From Hormiphora californensis (taxonomy: Eukaryota; Ctenophora; Tentaculata; Cydippida; Pleurobrachiidae): a DNA stretch of 64,000 nt. Under the pieces are notes generated by a model. That model ran no database searches. It was not told the origin of the DNA and saw only the letters and a list, made by a program, of their open reading frames with translations. Positions 44,063 through 58,358 of the stretch are shown piece after piece; within the stretch, counting starts at the first letter, position 1, and each line of letters begins with the position of its first letter. Where the stretch lies: contig CM035352.1 in NCBI GenBank assembly GCA_020137815.1, positions 7,422,905-7,486,904 on the forward strand, given 5' to 3'. A program made the translations under genes and the position numbers.

Positions 44063-44848
44063 TCTCTCTAACTCTCTCTCTCTTTCTCTCTCTCACCTGT
44101 TGGAAAAGTTGTTGTTCCTGGTACAAACATAGTTCATTCCACCAGTCTTGGTGAACTTCAGGACATGACCAAAGTAACTAGCAGGGGCATTGTTCATCTT
44201 ATCTGAAAATATTGTTTATGTATTATTTAATCTGGACGATTGGGGTTTACATGTTATTTGCTTTTTTAGTTACAACACCTAATTAGTATTTTTCCTAAAA
44301 CCTATCTTACCATTAATTTTAGTTTTCCTCCCGTTCAAAGATCTATCTGCAGGGCAACTATCAGTTCCTTTTTCAGCTGAAATGGATGCATATTGAGGAA
44401 CACTGACCTAGCTGCGAAAGGGATATGCAACCCTTTAAAGGACCCTAGAAAGTTAACCGGGCTTCTTCTCACCTGCCTGTAATTGGAAGTCGAAACAGTT
44501 CAGAGCTTCCGAAAGCGTTTCAACACACTTAGCATGGCAAGAGGCTTTGTAAGAATTACAATTGGATTTACCGGATCCCCGATACTTACAGCAGTAGTAT
44601 CCAGCACTGGCAAGACCAATGGCAATGTCAGTACCATCCGCATCAGGATCAGTCAGAGACTTCACACCTTCCCAGAACTTGGATTGGGCAATAGTTTTGG
44701 GGTAATTCTCACCCTCGGGGCCCATCTCCATTAGATTTGATCTGTCAGTACCTGCAATTTTAGACATTATCAGTACCAGAAATACTTGGAAAATTAAGAA
44801 ATTAGGAAATGATTGCTTTTTCAAAGGGCCAAATTTCCACACTCCGTA

Positions 44849-44941
<93 letters not shown>

Positions 44942-47900
44942 CACTCCTTACTCTCTCCACACTCCTTACTTTCTCCACACTCCTTACCTTCAGTTCCCTC
45001 TCCGGCAATCTCCATCATTTTTGTTGTTGTGAGTGTTGCTGCCCGTCCACTGGACATGCACCAGATCATTCTTTCTCACTGTTAACCGGTTTGGTATGAA
45101 ATCATATTCTGTAGCGGGGAATGTTTGAACGAGGTTCCCTCGTTTTCCCCGGACATTCAGGTTGTAGATAGTTTTACCAGCCATGTCACCAGTTCGCGGG
45201 AGAATCTAAAGTGGGGAGGGGGTTGGAGGGTCGAAAGTGGAAGTCATAAAAAATGCTAAGCTATGAGACCGAAATGTTTCACGTAAGATCTACCTGGTAA
45301 ACGTGAGATCGATCCTGGAAAGTTCGACCAGTTTGAGCTGTGTTGAGGGCCAACTCAAAACCATTCCCATCACCAAACACATCGACCGTCGGATCATTTT
45401 CAATGACGTCACTATGGAAACAGGTTGATGTAACCATGGGAACGGGTTGATGTAACCATGGGAACGGGTTGATGTTACTATGGCAACGGGTTGATGTAAC
45501 CATGGGAACGGGTTGATGTTAATATGGCAACGGGTTGACGTCACTACACTTACTTGTTGTTATTTGAGTTAGAGAATGTGTTCCAACCGTCGTAATCAGT
45601 CGTTGAAATGTTGTATCTTATCCGCAATACACATCTAGAAAAGAAGGTTAGAATTTAATCTATATAATTGTAAGAGATAAGATAATTATCGTATGACGTA
45701 TATCAAGTGATGTGTGTTAATGTTAACAAACCGTTTGGCTTGGCCGCTTGGGAAGTAGGGCAGATCAATTTCTATCCTGGAGGCGTTTGGGTGATCGTTG
45801 TTGCTACCAAAGTTCTCCGCATTGCCTGACACAAAAGAGAGATTGGTACAATAACTAAAGAGAGCAAAAGAGAAAATGGTACAATAACTAAAGATAGTAA
45901 AAAAGAGATTGTTAAATGATAGGTAAGAGACGCACCTAAATGGTTATCCCGAGTCCATGGGGCCTCGTCACAATGAATCTGTGGAGCTTGTACAATGCAT
46001 CTCTCAGCATCGTCATCACTCTGTATTATAGAGGGACGTGTATTAGGGTCAACTTGGTGATTACTAAGACTCTAAACTTCACATTAATTTTGTGATTTGT
46101 GAGTCTCAGTACCTACGTGGCGTGTTAGTTCAGAATTTGATTTGATAGAAAGTATGTCACCCCGGAACCTACCCTAAGTTTCTCCCAAATTATCTTGTTA
46201 GCTCCCTGAGATTTAGCAGCCTTCTTGCAGTCACTTTCCGTTTTAACATCTGTCAGAATCTCTATAAATGAGTTGAATTTGACCCAATTTCCACCCTCAG
46301 CCTTGCAGGAGTCTTCAGTGATTGATCGGCCGTAGGTTCGCGTTCCATAGTCGTCCAAGCTCAAAACACATCTATAATGAGGTTAAGCAAAGTTGGAAAA
46401 AATAAAAACCATTATGTAAAACTAATTACGAAGTTTCAGATGATGGGTAAAAAAGGGATTCAGACCTGTATTTGGCGTTGTGGTTGAAACTATTCTCCTT
46501 GATGTAGTTACACCTGCTCTTTTCTCCCAGCCACGCAACATCAATCCAGGGAGTCCTACCCTGAGTGTACTCATTAACCTTACTGAGTGGAATTGAAGGA
46601 GGGGGGGGGGGTTACTAACCCGGTTAGATCCTCATTAACTTTACTCATTAACCAAACTGAGTGGAATTGAAGGAGGGGGGGGGTTACTAACCCGGTTAGA
46701 TCCTCATTAACTCTACTCATTAACTTTACTGAGTGGGGGGGTTAGCTTTTAACTATCCTCATCACCTCTATCAACATTCACTCTGTCTGGTAACTATGGT
46801 TACTATGACAACTCACTCTGTCTTGTTACTATGGTTACTATGACAACTCACTCTGTCTGGTTACTATGGTTACTATGACAACTCACTCTGTCTGGTAACT
46901 ATGGTTACTATGACAACTCACTCTGTCTGGTAACTATGGTTACTATGACAACTCACTATTTCTGGTTACTATGGTTACTATGACAACTCAGTCTGTCTGG
47001 TTACTATGGTTACTATGACAACTCACTCTGTCTGGTAGGTAGGAACCCAGTAGGGAAAGTAATCCCTTTCCTCTGGACACTCGTATCCGTGTCTATTCCC
47101 ATTATTATTTTGTCGAGTTCGAGCAGCACTAGTGTATCCAATCTTGTCCTTGCCAAGATTCTGATCAGCGGTAAATAGTCCTGAAAAATAAACATAACAG
47201 GAGTAAGAAAAAGCAGTACAGAAATAGCAAAACGTCCTAAACTAAACACTCATCTGATCGAAAAGTTATAAACAGCCTGTTCTAGCAGATTCAAATATAA
47301 TATTCCAGAAAGTGAAAGTGAAATTTAAAGTGAAAGTGAAAGTAAACTGAAATTTAAAGTGAAAGTGAAAGTAAACTGAAATTTAAAGTGAAAGTGAAAG
47401 TAAACTGAAAGTGAAAGTACCTCCATTGGCCTCCCTGTATCGGCATGTTTCATACCACCACACCGTCTCATGGAGTCCTTTGTTTTTGTGCACCTTAACA
47501 TCGTTTCTGACCCTCATCCTGATTAGCCAACTTCCATTACTCTCATCTTTTGATGGCTCAATGTACTTCTGCAGGCAGGATGTGAACAATGAACATAGTC
47601 ATTGCGAGTTAGTCGCAACTTCCGTTGCGTGGCGCGACCATCAAATTTGAGCATATAATATATGATTAGACCCTATGCTATGGGGTAAGACTTCCTCGCC
47701 ACGCGAGGCCGCTATGCGGCCTCACGTAGCCGCACCGGGCTTACTTGGGTGCTGGTGCTCTTCCCTTCCCTCATATAGTATTTCCTCTGTTCAACTTTGG
47801 TGAGATCACTTTTGTCGCTGGACCTTGGGTAATCATCATCAGTTCCATTGTTCATACACATGTACTGGGGGTGAGATCGTTATTTTTTTTTTTTTTTTGG

Positions 47901-49758
47901 AAAAGGATAAAAATCGATATATTTATAAAGACAATATCCCGGTTGGCTCCTATTGACGGAGTGTCAATATAGACGGAGCGCTTACACCTCAAAATACTCT
48001 AAAAAATTCACACACAGAGACAGTTCTCACACACTACGGACAAACAGACTAATACAGTATATTTTTAATAGAATAAATAAAATCTAATATGGCTACTATA
48101 GATAATATATTGATTATTTCCCCCTCCCTAGCCAGCCCCCCAAAATTCTTGTTTGTAAATGTCTTGTAATCAATTTTGTGATTAGATTCGCGACTGTGCG
48201 ATTGCTTGTTGTATAGTTTCAACTCTTCAACACCACACCAAAGAAATAAATAATTTGAAGTCCATGAGATAGGAAAGATTGATCTAAAGTTTAGAAAGTA
48301 GGTGAAGTCAATAGCACAGCCGCGAATTTACTAATTTGGAATGTTATTCCAGAGGTAATCTTTGAGCTTGGCCACAAAGGCGTCATGAGAATCTAGGCAT
48401 CGTAGGTCATGCGGAAGGTTATTCCATTCCACATGGATACGGTAAAAATAACTATGTTTAAAAGCGTCAATATTAAGGTTATGTGTGCAAATTATGTCTG
48501 TTTGGTCCCGGTTTGTCTGTTGTCTAGTTGTATGCCTGTCGTGTCTGTCAGGGATGTATTTGTGAAGGAACAATGGAAGTTAGTTGTTGGTAGTATAGAT
48601 AATGCAATTAATTTATTAATTAATTAAATTTAATTACCTGAATGACAATGTTACAGCTAAGTTTGGGGTTACCCCCACAACCGTGTTGGTTTGTCCACTC
48701 CACCATTAGCTTACTAGAGGCATCCTTATCACTCCCATAGTATTGCTGAAATGCAGTGAAATTAACAGGCAGGAGTTTCTAGTAATGAGAGTGAAATCAA
48801 GCGCAGTCCCCAAAATTACCCCACAATTATTACCCTACAATTACCCCACAATTATTACCCTACAATTACCCCACAATTACCCCACAATTACCCCATAATT
48901 ACCCTACAATTACCCCACAATTACCCCACAATTATTACCCTACAATTACCCCACAATTACCCCATAATTACCTCATAATTACCCCATAATTACCCCACAA
49001 TTATTACTCCACAATATATCCCCACTATTACCCCACAATTATCCCACAATTATTACCCTACAATTACCCCATAATTATTACCCTACAATTACCCCACAAT
49101 TATTACCCTACAATTACCCCACAATTACCCCACAATTACCCCACAATTATTACCCTACAATTACCCCACAATTACCCCACAATTACCCCATAATTATTAC
49201 CCTACAATTACCCCACAATTATTACCCTACAATTACCCCACAATTACCCCACAATTACCCCATAATTACCTCATAATTACCCCATAATTACCCCACAATT
49301 ATTACTCCACAATATATCCCCACTATTACCCCACAATTACCCCACAATTACCCCACAATTACCCCACAATTACCCAACAATTACCCCACAATTACCCCAC
49401 AATTGTCCCACAATTACCATGGCGTACTGCCTGAGGATATCACCCCCGGCTGCCTTATCAAACCGATCTCCTATGTTGTATCCTCCTTTGTTGTTGTTTT
49501 GGGAATCAAATAGTCTGTTAGCGTTCTTTCTATTTGCTGTGTTCTCATTCAGCCTGGGGAATAGTGTTAATCACTAGTTGTATTTCAATTATAAAGATCC
49601 GTGATAAATGTCGTGTACAACGTGAGACTAACTCTTCTTCTTTAAAAAATTCGATTTCACCTGTTGTTGGAGCCCCGTGGGTTTTGTAGGTAACAATCAC
49701 CATAGCAACCAGTTACAAGAAGGGTTACAGCTAGAACCACTGTAACCAGAGACCACAT
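43888..49758 (-). CDS. DD3-3-like secreted protein, copy B, 1-bp insertion in exon 13
   Basis: Exons: 49661-49758, 49418-49553, 48638-48745, 47745-47864, 47421-47568, 47027-47180, 46466-46582, 46173-46371, 45936-46020, 45732-45825, 45554-45634, 45294-45411, 44988-45205, 44590-44751, 44311-44376, 44097-44202 and 43888-43921. The signal peptide is identical to copy A, as is most of the protein (about 680 aa); divergence is greatest in exon 5. Exon 8 is intact (KIIWEKLR), unlike copy A. Exon 13 has an extra base near 45007 (GAGATTGCC against GAGATGCC in copy A), which leads to a TGA just before the donor and would remove the last ~120 residues. Without that base the exons sum to 2,043 nt. Exon 4 is a single copy. 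Intron 3 contains a LINE fragment and intron 2 a minisatellite. Confidence 0.85.
47865..48637. mobile_element. Copy B intron 3 with LINE ORF2 C-terminal fragment (48331-48573, minus strand)
   Basis: The minus-strand frame includes [20 protein letters not shown] and [19 protein letters not shown], the tail found at the end of many non-LTR retrotransposon polymerases. No other part of the element is present. A T-tract lies at 47881-47899. Confidence 0.75.
48800..49417 (-). repeat. 11-14-bp minisatellite in copy B intron 2
   Basis: On the gene strand the units are GTAATTGTGGG and GGTAATAATTGTGG. As in copy A, the array begins exactly at the exon-2 donor ATG|GTAATTG. A ~155-bp higher-order unit is repeated (compare about 48930-49035 with 49225-49330). 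Confidence 0.9.
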
Positions 49759-50515
49759 GACTCTATATACAGCATAATATAACATTTAGGTATGTTGTCA
49801 ATAAGTAATTAAATTCTAATAAGTAACTGTTAAATTGCTAACCATATGGTTTACAACCTGGTCATACCGTTCTCATTTCTGTCAAATAAGCAGAGAACCG
49901 CGGTCAGAGCATTGACATGACTAGGTCTATGTGTGTAGCAACAAGAAATGAAACCCCGAACGAATACTCCACTGACCCACCTGCTTCACCCTTTTATACT
50001 AATCCATCCTTTTATGCTATTCCATCGCTTACAAAATAAACTCTCTTTCCTCCATTATTTGTTCCAAGATTCCAAGCTATTATTTTGTCCAAGCTATTAT
50101 TTGATTCATATTATGAACAATGGCTCCAGAAAAGCCCTGACCTAAAACTAGAAAGTTGTCTTGCTCGACCCTGTTTCCGTGCGGGTTTGAACAAAACAAC
50201 TAGAAAGGTGATCTGCAGACTATTTTTGGAAGCAACACGTGGTTAGGACGAAGTTCACCTTATATTATATATATATAATATATTTGAGGATAGAATTTAT
50301 TCTTTGGTTCATTTTCTGGGGGGGGGGGGGGGTAGGGTAGATGGCGCCCATGTCAAACATAGTAAACTAATTAAAAAACAAATTCGTGGCTTGGCAAGCC
50401 CCCCCCCCCCCCGACCCAAAAATAACTCAAACCCAACCCAAGCTTAAAAGGGCTTGAAAAGTTTTTAAAAAAAACTTAAAACAGTTTTAAACAATTAATA
50501 ATTTCCTCTAGCACA

Positions 50516-52541
50516 ATGACACTGTTTGAGCCCAAAATATGCGTATGGTAAGTCAATTACTTTAACTGAAGTCACAATTTAACATCTCTTTCTCTGTGTC
50601 AATGGCTCTGAGCTTTCTTTCTCTTCCTATCTACCTTTCCCTCTCTCTCAATCAGGAATGATTTGACGTCTGAACACCTGGATTTGATATACAGCGCTTC
50701 AAACAATGAAAATACACTTGGGTAAGGGGCACCTTGCTCGCGAAAAGAGGGTCGAGCTAGGCAAGTCGTACCCGTGTAAGGTATTAGGTAGACGGTGTAA
50801 GGGGGCACCACCATAGCAGGCCCTTTCAAGGGTCTAAATACTTGTGATATGTTAATTCTGGTAATAAAATGGAAGAATGGAAGAGTTTTCTTCTTTTTTT
50901 CTACCATACTATTCTGTGTGATCGGTTCACTTATTTTCAAACTCCCCATTTTCAGCCTTCTGGCGGACATCTGTAAGATAGACCAGAGTGAGATTAAACA
51001 GGAAATTCTTCTTGAGTTTTACTTTCACACTATCCAGTGAGTTTCAAATTGGAAAGCTTTTTCATTTATGATTTCAAACTATTGTTGATTTAACGGCAAA
51101 TTTAAAACCCCTGCTATTCGCCCAGGTTTGCCAAATCAAGGGAATTGAACTATGCCCAGACCTCTGCTCTCTTTACTATTATGAAGAACGTGCACAACTT
51201 GTGTGCTTGTGAGTACATTTTCATGTGCTTGAACTGCATACTTTATTGGAATCTATTATAACAGGACTGCGCTATATAATGAGTTACAGTAAATGTTACG
51301 TTGGTGGAACCCGTGGACGGTGACATATACCGGTTCTAAATCTGTAAATGTTTTCCCGGTAAAAGTTTAATGAATTCTGAAAACTCCTCCCCCCCCCCTC
51401 AGCAACACCATACAACAACAATGAGGCGGTATACTCATATTTCAAGCAAATGTTGGTAAAACACTCTCTCCAGAGACCCCCGTACAGTATTGGAGTCTTT
51501 ACTGTTAACCAGGTTCAGGTTAGTGATAACATCTTTAGAACTGCTAATTAAAGTGTACTTTTTAACACAATCCTGCCAAAAAATATGAATATGACTGAAA
51601 GTGATTATCTTTATTTCTCTCGTCAGGCTATCACTGAGTACGCTCTAAACACATACTTCCGACATTTCAACATGTACAAGTATACTTTTACACCAAAGGT
51701 AATCGAAACAGAGTTCCGTGTTTATTGGTAATGTTGCTAAGTGATAGTATGACATGAAATTACCCCTTATCGCGAGTTCTATTAAATACAGCGTAATAGA
51801 GTATGGGTGACTTCGTAACCAACTCAATCTATCACACAGGTTCGTGTTGATATCAGTCTGCATTATGAAGGAGCCCCACCTACACCTGAACCTGTGGAAC
51901 CTACCCCTGTTGAGGTTGAGGCTGCTGATGAGGTACTGTTACATTCCCTTCTCTCTACTCTCAATACAAGTAGTATTCTCCAACAGTAGTATTCTCCCAA
52001 TCATTCCCCCTTCTCTCTAGCAGTATTCTCCCATTCCATGCCTTGTCTCTAGCAGTATTCTCCCATTCCCACTCGTCTAACAACTTCGGATGACTGGTTC
52101 TCCACCATGCTGCCTGATAACCCCATCTCCTTTGCAGGCAGTTCTAGAGGCATCTCCAGAAGAGGAGATTGCAGAACAAGAGCCCACAGAAACTGAAGAA
52201 ATGCGACAACTCCGAGAAATAATCCAGACTGTGATGGGATCTGAACTGAAAACGGTAGGCGCGCTGCATAGCTTATGATGAAAGTACAGTGTTTCAGCAA
52301 TCAGTGTCATATTGACTGGCAATGCGCCGCGCGCGGCCCACACATATCCCTGGAAATCGACCAAAACAAGTGTTGTGGAATTGGCATGTTTATCACATCT
52401 CGCTTGTTTCAGTTACAAGGCAAATTGGAGAAAATGATATCGGAACAAGATTCCAAGCTTGCAAAACAAGTGGAAGCGTTAGAGGAGTCAGCGGGTCTCA
52501 AGGCTGGTTCCAAATCACCCGGCAACAAGAAAAAGAAATAA
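50516..52541 (+). CDS. CFAP119: CFAP119/CCDC189-like ciliary protein, 8 exons
   Basis: Exons 50516-50547, 50956-51036, 51126-51208, 51403-51518, 51627-51698, 51840-51932, 52138-52254 and 52413-52541 total 723 nt (240 aa). MTLFEPKICV is followed by helical sequence. The most telling stretch is YFKQMLVKHSLQRPPYSIGV, then TEYALNTYFRHFNMYKYTFT and PKVRVDISLHYEG, the pattern I associate with CCDC189/CFAP119 family proteins. The C-terminal part is acidic (PTPVEVEAADEAV), then predicted coiled coil (LQGKLEKMISEQDSKLAKQV) with a lysine tail. The family is found in ciliated and flagellated cells and sperm. Identity is from memory of the motif, so function is inferred. Confidence 0.7.
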
Positions 52542-53078
52542 AAGACTGAGATTTCTGTCAAGAAAACGTGTTTGTAACAATATATAGGGAGTTATTTGTG
52601 TGTACAGTTTCATAAAACATTTAAAGGAAACGATTATTTACATTGGTTTAGTATAAGGTCGTCCCTAAACCCAGGTGCCCTGATTTGACAGATTTCAGTT
52701 ATACATGGGGGCCAGGATTCAGGGGCGACCTTCCATATACAATCACAGTCACAGGGTTTAAATACTGAATTATACCCCTCTTTCTGCCTCACACACTTCT
52801 CATTTTCTCAACATATCATGTGCAAAATGGAAGAGTCCTCTCTCTCTCTCGTGATTACATCTTATCACAGTATCACTGAATTTAGCAAACTTCACTTCAA
52901 ACCACATATCTGTTATATGTAGTGTGTATTACAGAACCAGAAGAATAATAACAAACGTACATATTAAATAAAATAACCCGGTACCAATACATATCTTGTG
53001 AGGCCGATACATGACCAAATAAACAACTGACTCCATATCAAAAATAATATACACTGAATAGTTCGTTCTAGCACTATT

Positions 53079-53136
<58 letters not shown>

Positions 53137-53274
53137 ATCATTTTTGTTTTTCTAAACTCTAAACTCTCCTCCTATACTACTATCCTAGCTCCTCTCAGTT
53201 CTTACTCATACTGCTCACTACATCTCAGGTTCAGGTAAAAGCGGCTCTCTCTCTTCTAATGATTTAAAAAGTGT
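52542..53274. other. Intergenic 3'-3' region with (TC)n tract
   Basis: The region lies between the convergent CFAP119-like and kelch genes. It contains a TC tract at 53083-53133 and AATAAA-type signals. No gene is seen. Confidence 0.6.
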
Positions 53275-56200
53275 TCATTTTGGTAGTATCACATCGTGTT
53301 GATGGGATACTGAGGGAACTCCTAAGACATCCCCGAACTTCCGAACTGAGATGAGTTTCCGCCTGAAAAGAAAGTGAAACTGTTTAGTATCATATCACAG
53401 CAGGCATGAAGCATGACTAAAACATGTCTACTACAGCTACTGATCGAATATGGGATTTGGGGCATTATGAAAATGAATTGTGGTTGCAAATGCAACCGGT
53501 TGATCTTCTAATTTCTATCGAGATCTCGCGAGACTCACCTAGATTCGATATCAAGATGTATAAGAGGATACTCTGACGCCTCTGAGGTGTCACTGATTGT
53601 ATCTAGACACATGTCATACAGGGGCCGGACTCCATAATAAAATCGGACCATATTGGCCCAATAGGCGTGGTCAGGTTCCCATATATTGTCAGGACTGCCT
53701 CCAAACACTAGTATCTCACTGCAGTTAGAGGTAGTGTGTACAGCAGTAGTGTGCCATGTCCTGCCACAATGAGCCGCTGGACACAGGTTCACCTAGAGGA
53801 GGATACAGGTGTTTAAAATTAGACCAATACATTCCAATACGCGATAAATTTAGCATCTATCTCTCATCTCATCACATGACACGCCATGTTTTTGTTGTGA
53901 CTGCTGCAGTAAGCGCTGACACCATTCCACTTTCATCAGATGCGCGGCTGCGCGCGTCCCCCTCACTCACCCGTTCCCAAGTGGGTACCGATGTTGCCGT
54001 TTTTAGCTTCCATTGAAGGTTGACCGAGTTACCAGCCTTATCCATACCTCCCAATAACAACACGCTGTTGTCGTGAAGTCTTGTACAGGTATGAAGGGAA
54101 CGGGGCTGGGGACCATTTTCCGTTGTAAAGGGTCCTGTCCATGTCGTTGTATCGAAGTTGAAAATGTAAAGTTCACTGACCCGTCCTGTACGCGTTCTGC
54201 CCCCAAACAAGACCGCTCTAGGAAGGAGGATGTTAGTGTTTGTGTTTGTGGGTTTTGATCTTATTAAGTTGTTAAAACACGGAAAGCCTTTCCGGGAAAG
54301 GGATGGGCCAGGGATTGGAGAGAGGGAGAGCAAAGAAAGAGAGAGAGGGACAGAGAAAGAAAGGGAGAGAGAGTCAGACTGTATTACTAATAGAAATAAT
54401 TGTGGGAGAGATTCAAGAGAAAAGGATACAAAAGAAATCGTTCTATCGTGTATGTCGAGCTGTAAATTGAAAAATGAAAAATCTACTCACTGACAGTAAT
54501 TCGCGTTGTCTGTCAGAATTCAGAAAAATGGGGGGGGGGGGGCATTTGGCCACATTCTCTTTATGCTGCCACATTGAACAACCCATGTGGTAGAGAGAGA
54601 AGGAGAGAGGAATATGTCAACCAATTTATATGGCTACATTCTCTTTGTGCTACCAGTTACCACATATTGAACAACATCTATGCTTGTGGTAGAAAGAGAA
54701 GGAGAGAGGAATGTGTCAACCAATTTACATAATTTACAGGCTCACAAACAGACACAATATAATTACAGTCCACCTACACACACACATCACATTGTTCTAT
54801 CGGGCAGCAACTACTGGTGCCATTGTTACAGTCGGTGTGTCAGTATTCAGCTTGTGTGTGTGTGTGTATGTGTGTGTGTGTGTTTGTGTGTGACTGTGTG
54901 TCATGTGACTGTGTGAAAGTCTGCAGCAGCAGTTGGTGGGGGGAGGAAGCCAATAAAGCGTGCTGCTGCTGCTGTTGTGTCAAACTGAGAAATAGGATAT
55001 ACCCTGATCAAATAACCCCACATTCCAGGGTCTTGGGCAAACTACCAAAATCTCTGTTTTTATCGGTCAATACTATTATCACTCTTGGTCGCTTGTCTAA
55101 AACTCAATTAAATTTGGTTCCTGTACTAGCCACACCTTGTCAAATATTATTGAGAAATTCCAAACAATAGAACATGTGACGCAGTTTGATATTTATCCCA
55201 GCCTTTGTGATGCATATTGACCATTGTATTAATATACCCAACCTCTATGATGCATTATATACCCTCCCTTTATGATGAATTGACCATTCTAGATACCATC
55301 CCTCTACGACTCTTGGTCGCTTGTCTAAAACTCAATTAAATTTGGTTCCTGTACTAGCCACACCTTGTCAAATATTATTGAGAAATTCCAAACAATAGAA
55401 CATGTGACGCAGTTTGATATTTATCCCAGCCTTTGTGATGCATATTGACCATTGTATTAATATACCCAACCTCTATGATGCATTATATACCCTCCCTTTA
55501 TGATGAATTGACCATTCTAGATACCATCCCTCTATGACGTAATCTCGCACTTGTTACATGTGGTGGTGCAATGGTGCAATGAGATCATACACCTGGCAAG
55601 GATCCCATTCTGGTATAATAACTTTCAGACCAGTGAAAGTCGTACTGAAGAGCAGAGACGCTCAGATGTCGATCCTGTCGAAAAAATCCCGACTAAAAGG
55701 ACCGGCAAGTTCGATAAAGTCTACATTACGCCTGACAGGACTTTGGAGGAACGAAATGAGAGAAAACAGCTTGTTGATCGACTGAAAGAAATGGTGCAAA
55801 GGTCTCCTGGAAAACATTATTTCATTCGTGGGAAGGAGGTGGTGGAAGCACCAGGGACCACTGAGAATTGAAATTAAATTTGTTGAGTTTAGAAGTGGCG
55901 AGCGAAGAAAGGACAGTTGAGTTGAAAGGTGGTCATTTTATTTGTTTGATAGCCTCAATTATTTTTCAAGTTTCAAGTTTCAAGTTTCAAGTTTCAAGTT
56001 TCAAGTTTCAATTATCGGTTTTAAAGATCAAACTTGTTGTATTATGGAAGAGTGAGATTGTGCTAAACGATAGAATCACATTATGTAGCTAGCTATACAT
56101 ACAGCATATTGCGGGTGGTGTTATTGGATTGGTATTTTTAGATCGACTGCTATGCTGGGAAAGGGTGGTGCGTGAGAGAGTGTATAAGTAGTGAGCACCA

Positions 56201-58314
56201 GAGCACACTATATATTGGCTAATGAGGCGCGTATAAGTATAGTAGACTCTCTATTCTCTCTCTCTCTCTCTAACCGGGCCCTCTCTCGCTCTCTCTATTC
56301 TCTACTAGCTGGACTATCTCTATTTCTCTAACAATATCATCCACACGACAATTATAATACAGATGTACTGTGCACGACATTGTGCACACGGTGCACCAGA
56401 AGGATCGTCAACCCAAAGTTGAGCCCACAAAACAAACTTTTGTTGGGGGTGACCCAGGAGGCCTTCCTGAACATCCCCACGGTGAGAAAAGTATATGTTA
56501 TCGGGGGAAATTTTTGTCAAAATCGAAAAAACTGGTTTTTGGTCCAAATTTGTGCATAACTTACTTGACTGCCGTTTGATGAAATATCTGATTGACATAA
56601 AATAAGTATACAAGACCTATTTTTGCAAGAGGAATCGATTGCCGGTGGAGAGAAATCTCTAAAATGACCGGAAAATTGTCAAATATGGGAATTTTGTCAT
56701 TTTTTTGAGGTTTTTGGCCCTTTAACCATTGAAAACGTTGAGATAGGAAGTTGGCAATAGCGCCAATCGTTAAAATGGTCATTTTTCTACGGGATCCCAA
56801 AATTTCATGTATATCCGATTCATGGTTAGATTTTGGCAAACTATTGAGATGTGCTTACTGAAAAAAGGATAACTTGATTTTCTCGTTTTTTGCGATTTTT
56901 TAACTTTTGAAAGAATTCTGATTGAAATGGCCAATCAGGGCCATACTAAAGTTGTTTATGGGACAATTTTCGACCAAAATCCAAGATTTCATGCAAATCC
57001 AATGACAGATCATTGATTTATAGAAAGTTGAAATAGGCAAAAAAGGCCAATTTTTAACATGAAAACAAAAATACACATTTTTTCTTGTCAATTTCCATCA
57101 ACAACTGGTGCCCTACCTATTTTTGCACGTAGAATCGATTGTCGGTGGAGTGGATCCTCTTAAATGATTGGAAAAGCGGTCAAAATGCCATTTTTTGGAG
57201 GTCCAAAAACTTCCAAAAAATGACATTTCGACCGCTTTCCAATCATTTAAGAGGATCCACTCCACCGGCAATCGATTCTACTTGCAAAAATAGGTAGGGT
57301 ACCAGTTGTTGATGGAAATTGACAAGAAAAAATGTGTATTTTTGTTTTCATGTTAAAAATTGGCCTTTTTTGCCTATTTCAACTTTCTATAAATCAATGA
57401 TCTGTCATTGGATTTGCATGAAATCTTGGATTTTGGTCGAAAATTGTCCCATAAACAACTTTAGTATGGCCCTGATTGGCCATTTCAATCAGAATTCTTT
57501 CAAAAGTTAAAAAATCGCAAAAAACGAGAAAATCAAGTTATCCTTTTTTCAGTAAGCACATCTCAATAGTTTGCCAAAATCTAACCATGAATCGGATATA
57601 CATGAAATTTTGGGATCCCGTAGAAAAATGACCATTTTAACGATTGGCGCTATTGCCAACTTCCTATCTCAACGTTTTCAATGGTTAAAGGGCCAAAAAC
57701 CTCAAAAAAATGACAAAATTCCCATATTTGACAATTTTCCGGTCATTTTAGAGATTTCTCTCCACCGGCAATCGATTCCTCGTGCAAAAATAGGTCTTGT
57801 ATACTTATTTTATGTCAATCAGATATTTCATCAAACGGCAGTCAAGTAAGTTATGCACAAATTTGGACCAAAAACCAGTTTTTTCGATTTTGACAAAAAT
57901 TTCCCCCGATAACATATACTTTTCTCACCGTGGGGATGTTCAGGAAGGCCTCCTGGGTCACCCCCAACAAAAGTTTGTTTTGTGGGCTCAACTTTGGGTT
58001 GACGATCCTTCTGGTGCACCGTGTGCACAGACACTCTCACATGCAGACACCTGCCACATAACAACAGACAGGAGACAGGGTCCAAGAGGATCAGCCCGTA
58101 TTATAGCTGTCGCCAGCGCTTATTTATTTTGTACATTGAAGTCTCTCTGACTAACCATGAGTCATGATAATGTCAAATTTAGGTTTGTACAAGTCAGTAC
58201 AGCTCTTTTTAGGCGTAGCTATATTTCCAGCAGGCTATTTTTTAGTACTATTATAATCCACTTCCGCGTCTCTTTTTGTATGCATTTGGACAGAAACACG
58301 TCATACGGAATTAC

Positions 58315-58358
<44 letters not shown>

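Larger units (their letters stand above)
43484..50445. repeat. Right arm of large inverted duplication (DD3-3 copy B block)
   Basis: Reverse-complement match of 17395-30121. The inner end lies inside copied BRWD exon 18 sequence; the outer end lies in the G-rich motif that ends GGGTTGAGTTTGG in the left arm. Between the arms are 13.4 kb containing the first 18 BRWD exons, SLC7A6OS, SEC62 and EMC4. Confidence 0.9.

Noticed and set aside
43896-44154. Long Ser/Leu and Glu/Arg repeat frames (also near 31410, 44809, 58689)
   Set aside because: They are translations of CT/GA microsatellites within introns.
44471-44580. Extra coding segment in copy B intron 14 (cysteine-containing CHAKC region)
   Set aside because: The frame runs through a canonical donor (GCT|GTAAGT), and joining exon 14 to exon 15 directly keeps phase and matches copy A.
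53872-53970. Extension of kelch exon 5 beyond 53971
   Set aside because: A GTGAGT donor at 53970 and correct phase into exon 6 place the exon end there.
56561-57849. Identical 92- and 97-codon frames on both strands
   Set aside because: They are mirror images created by the palindrome. They have no family signature and are better explained as non-coding element sequence.
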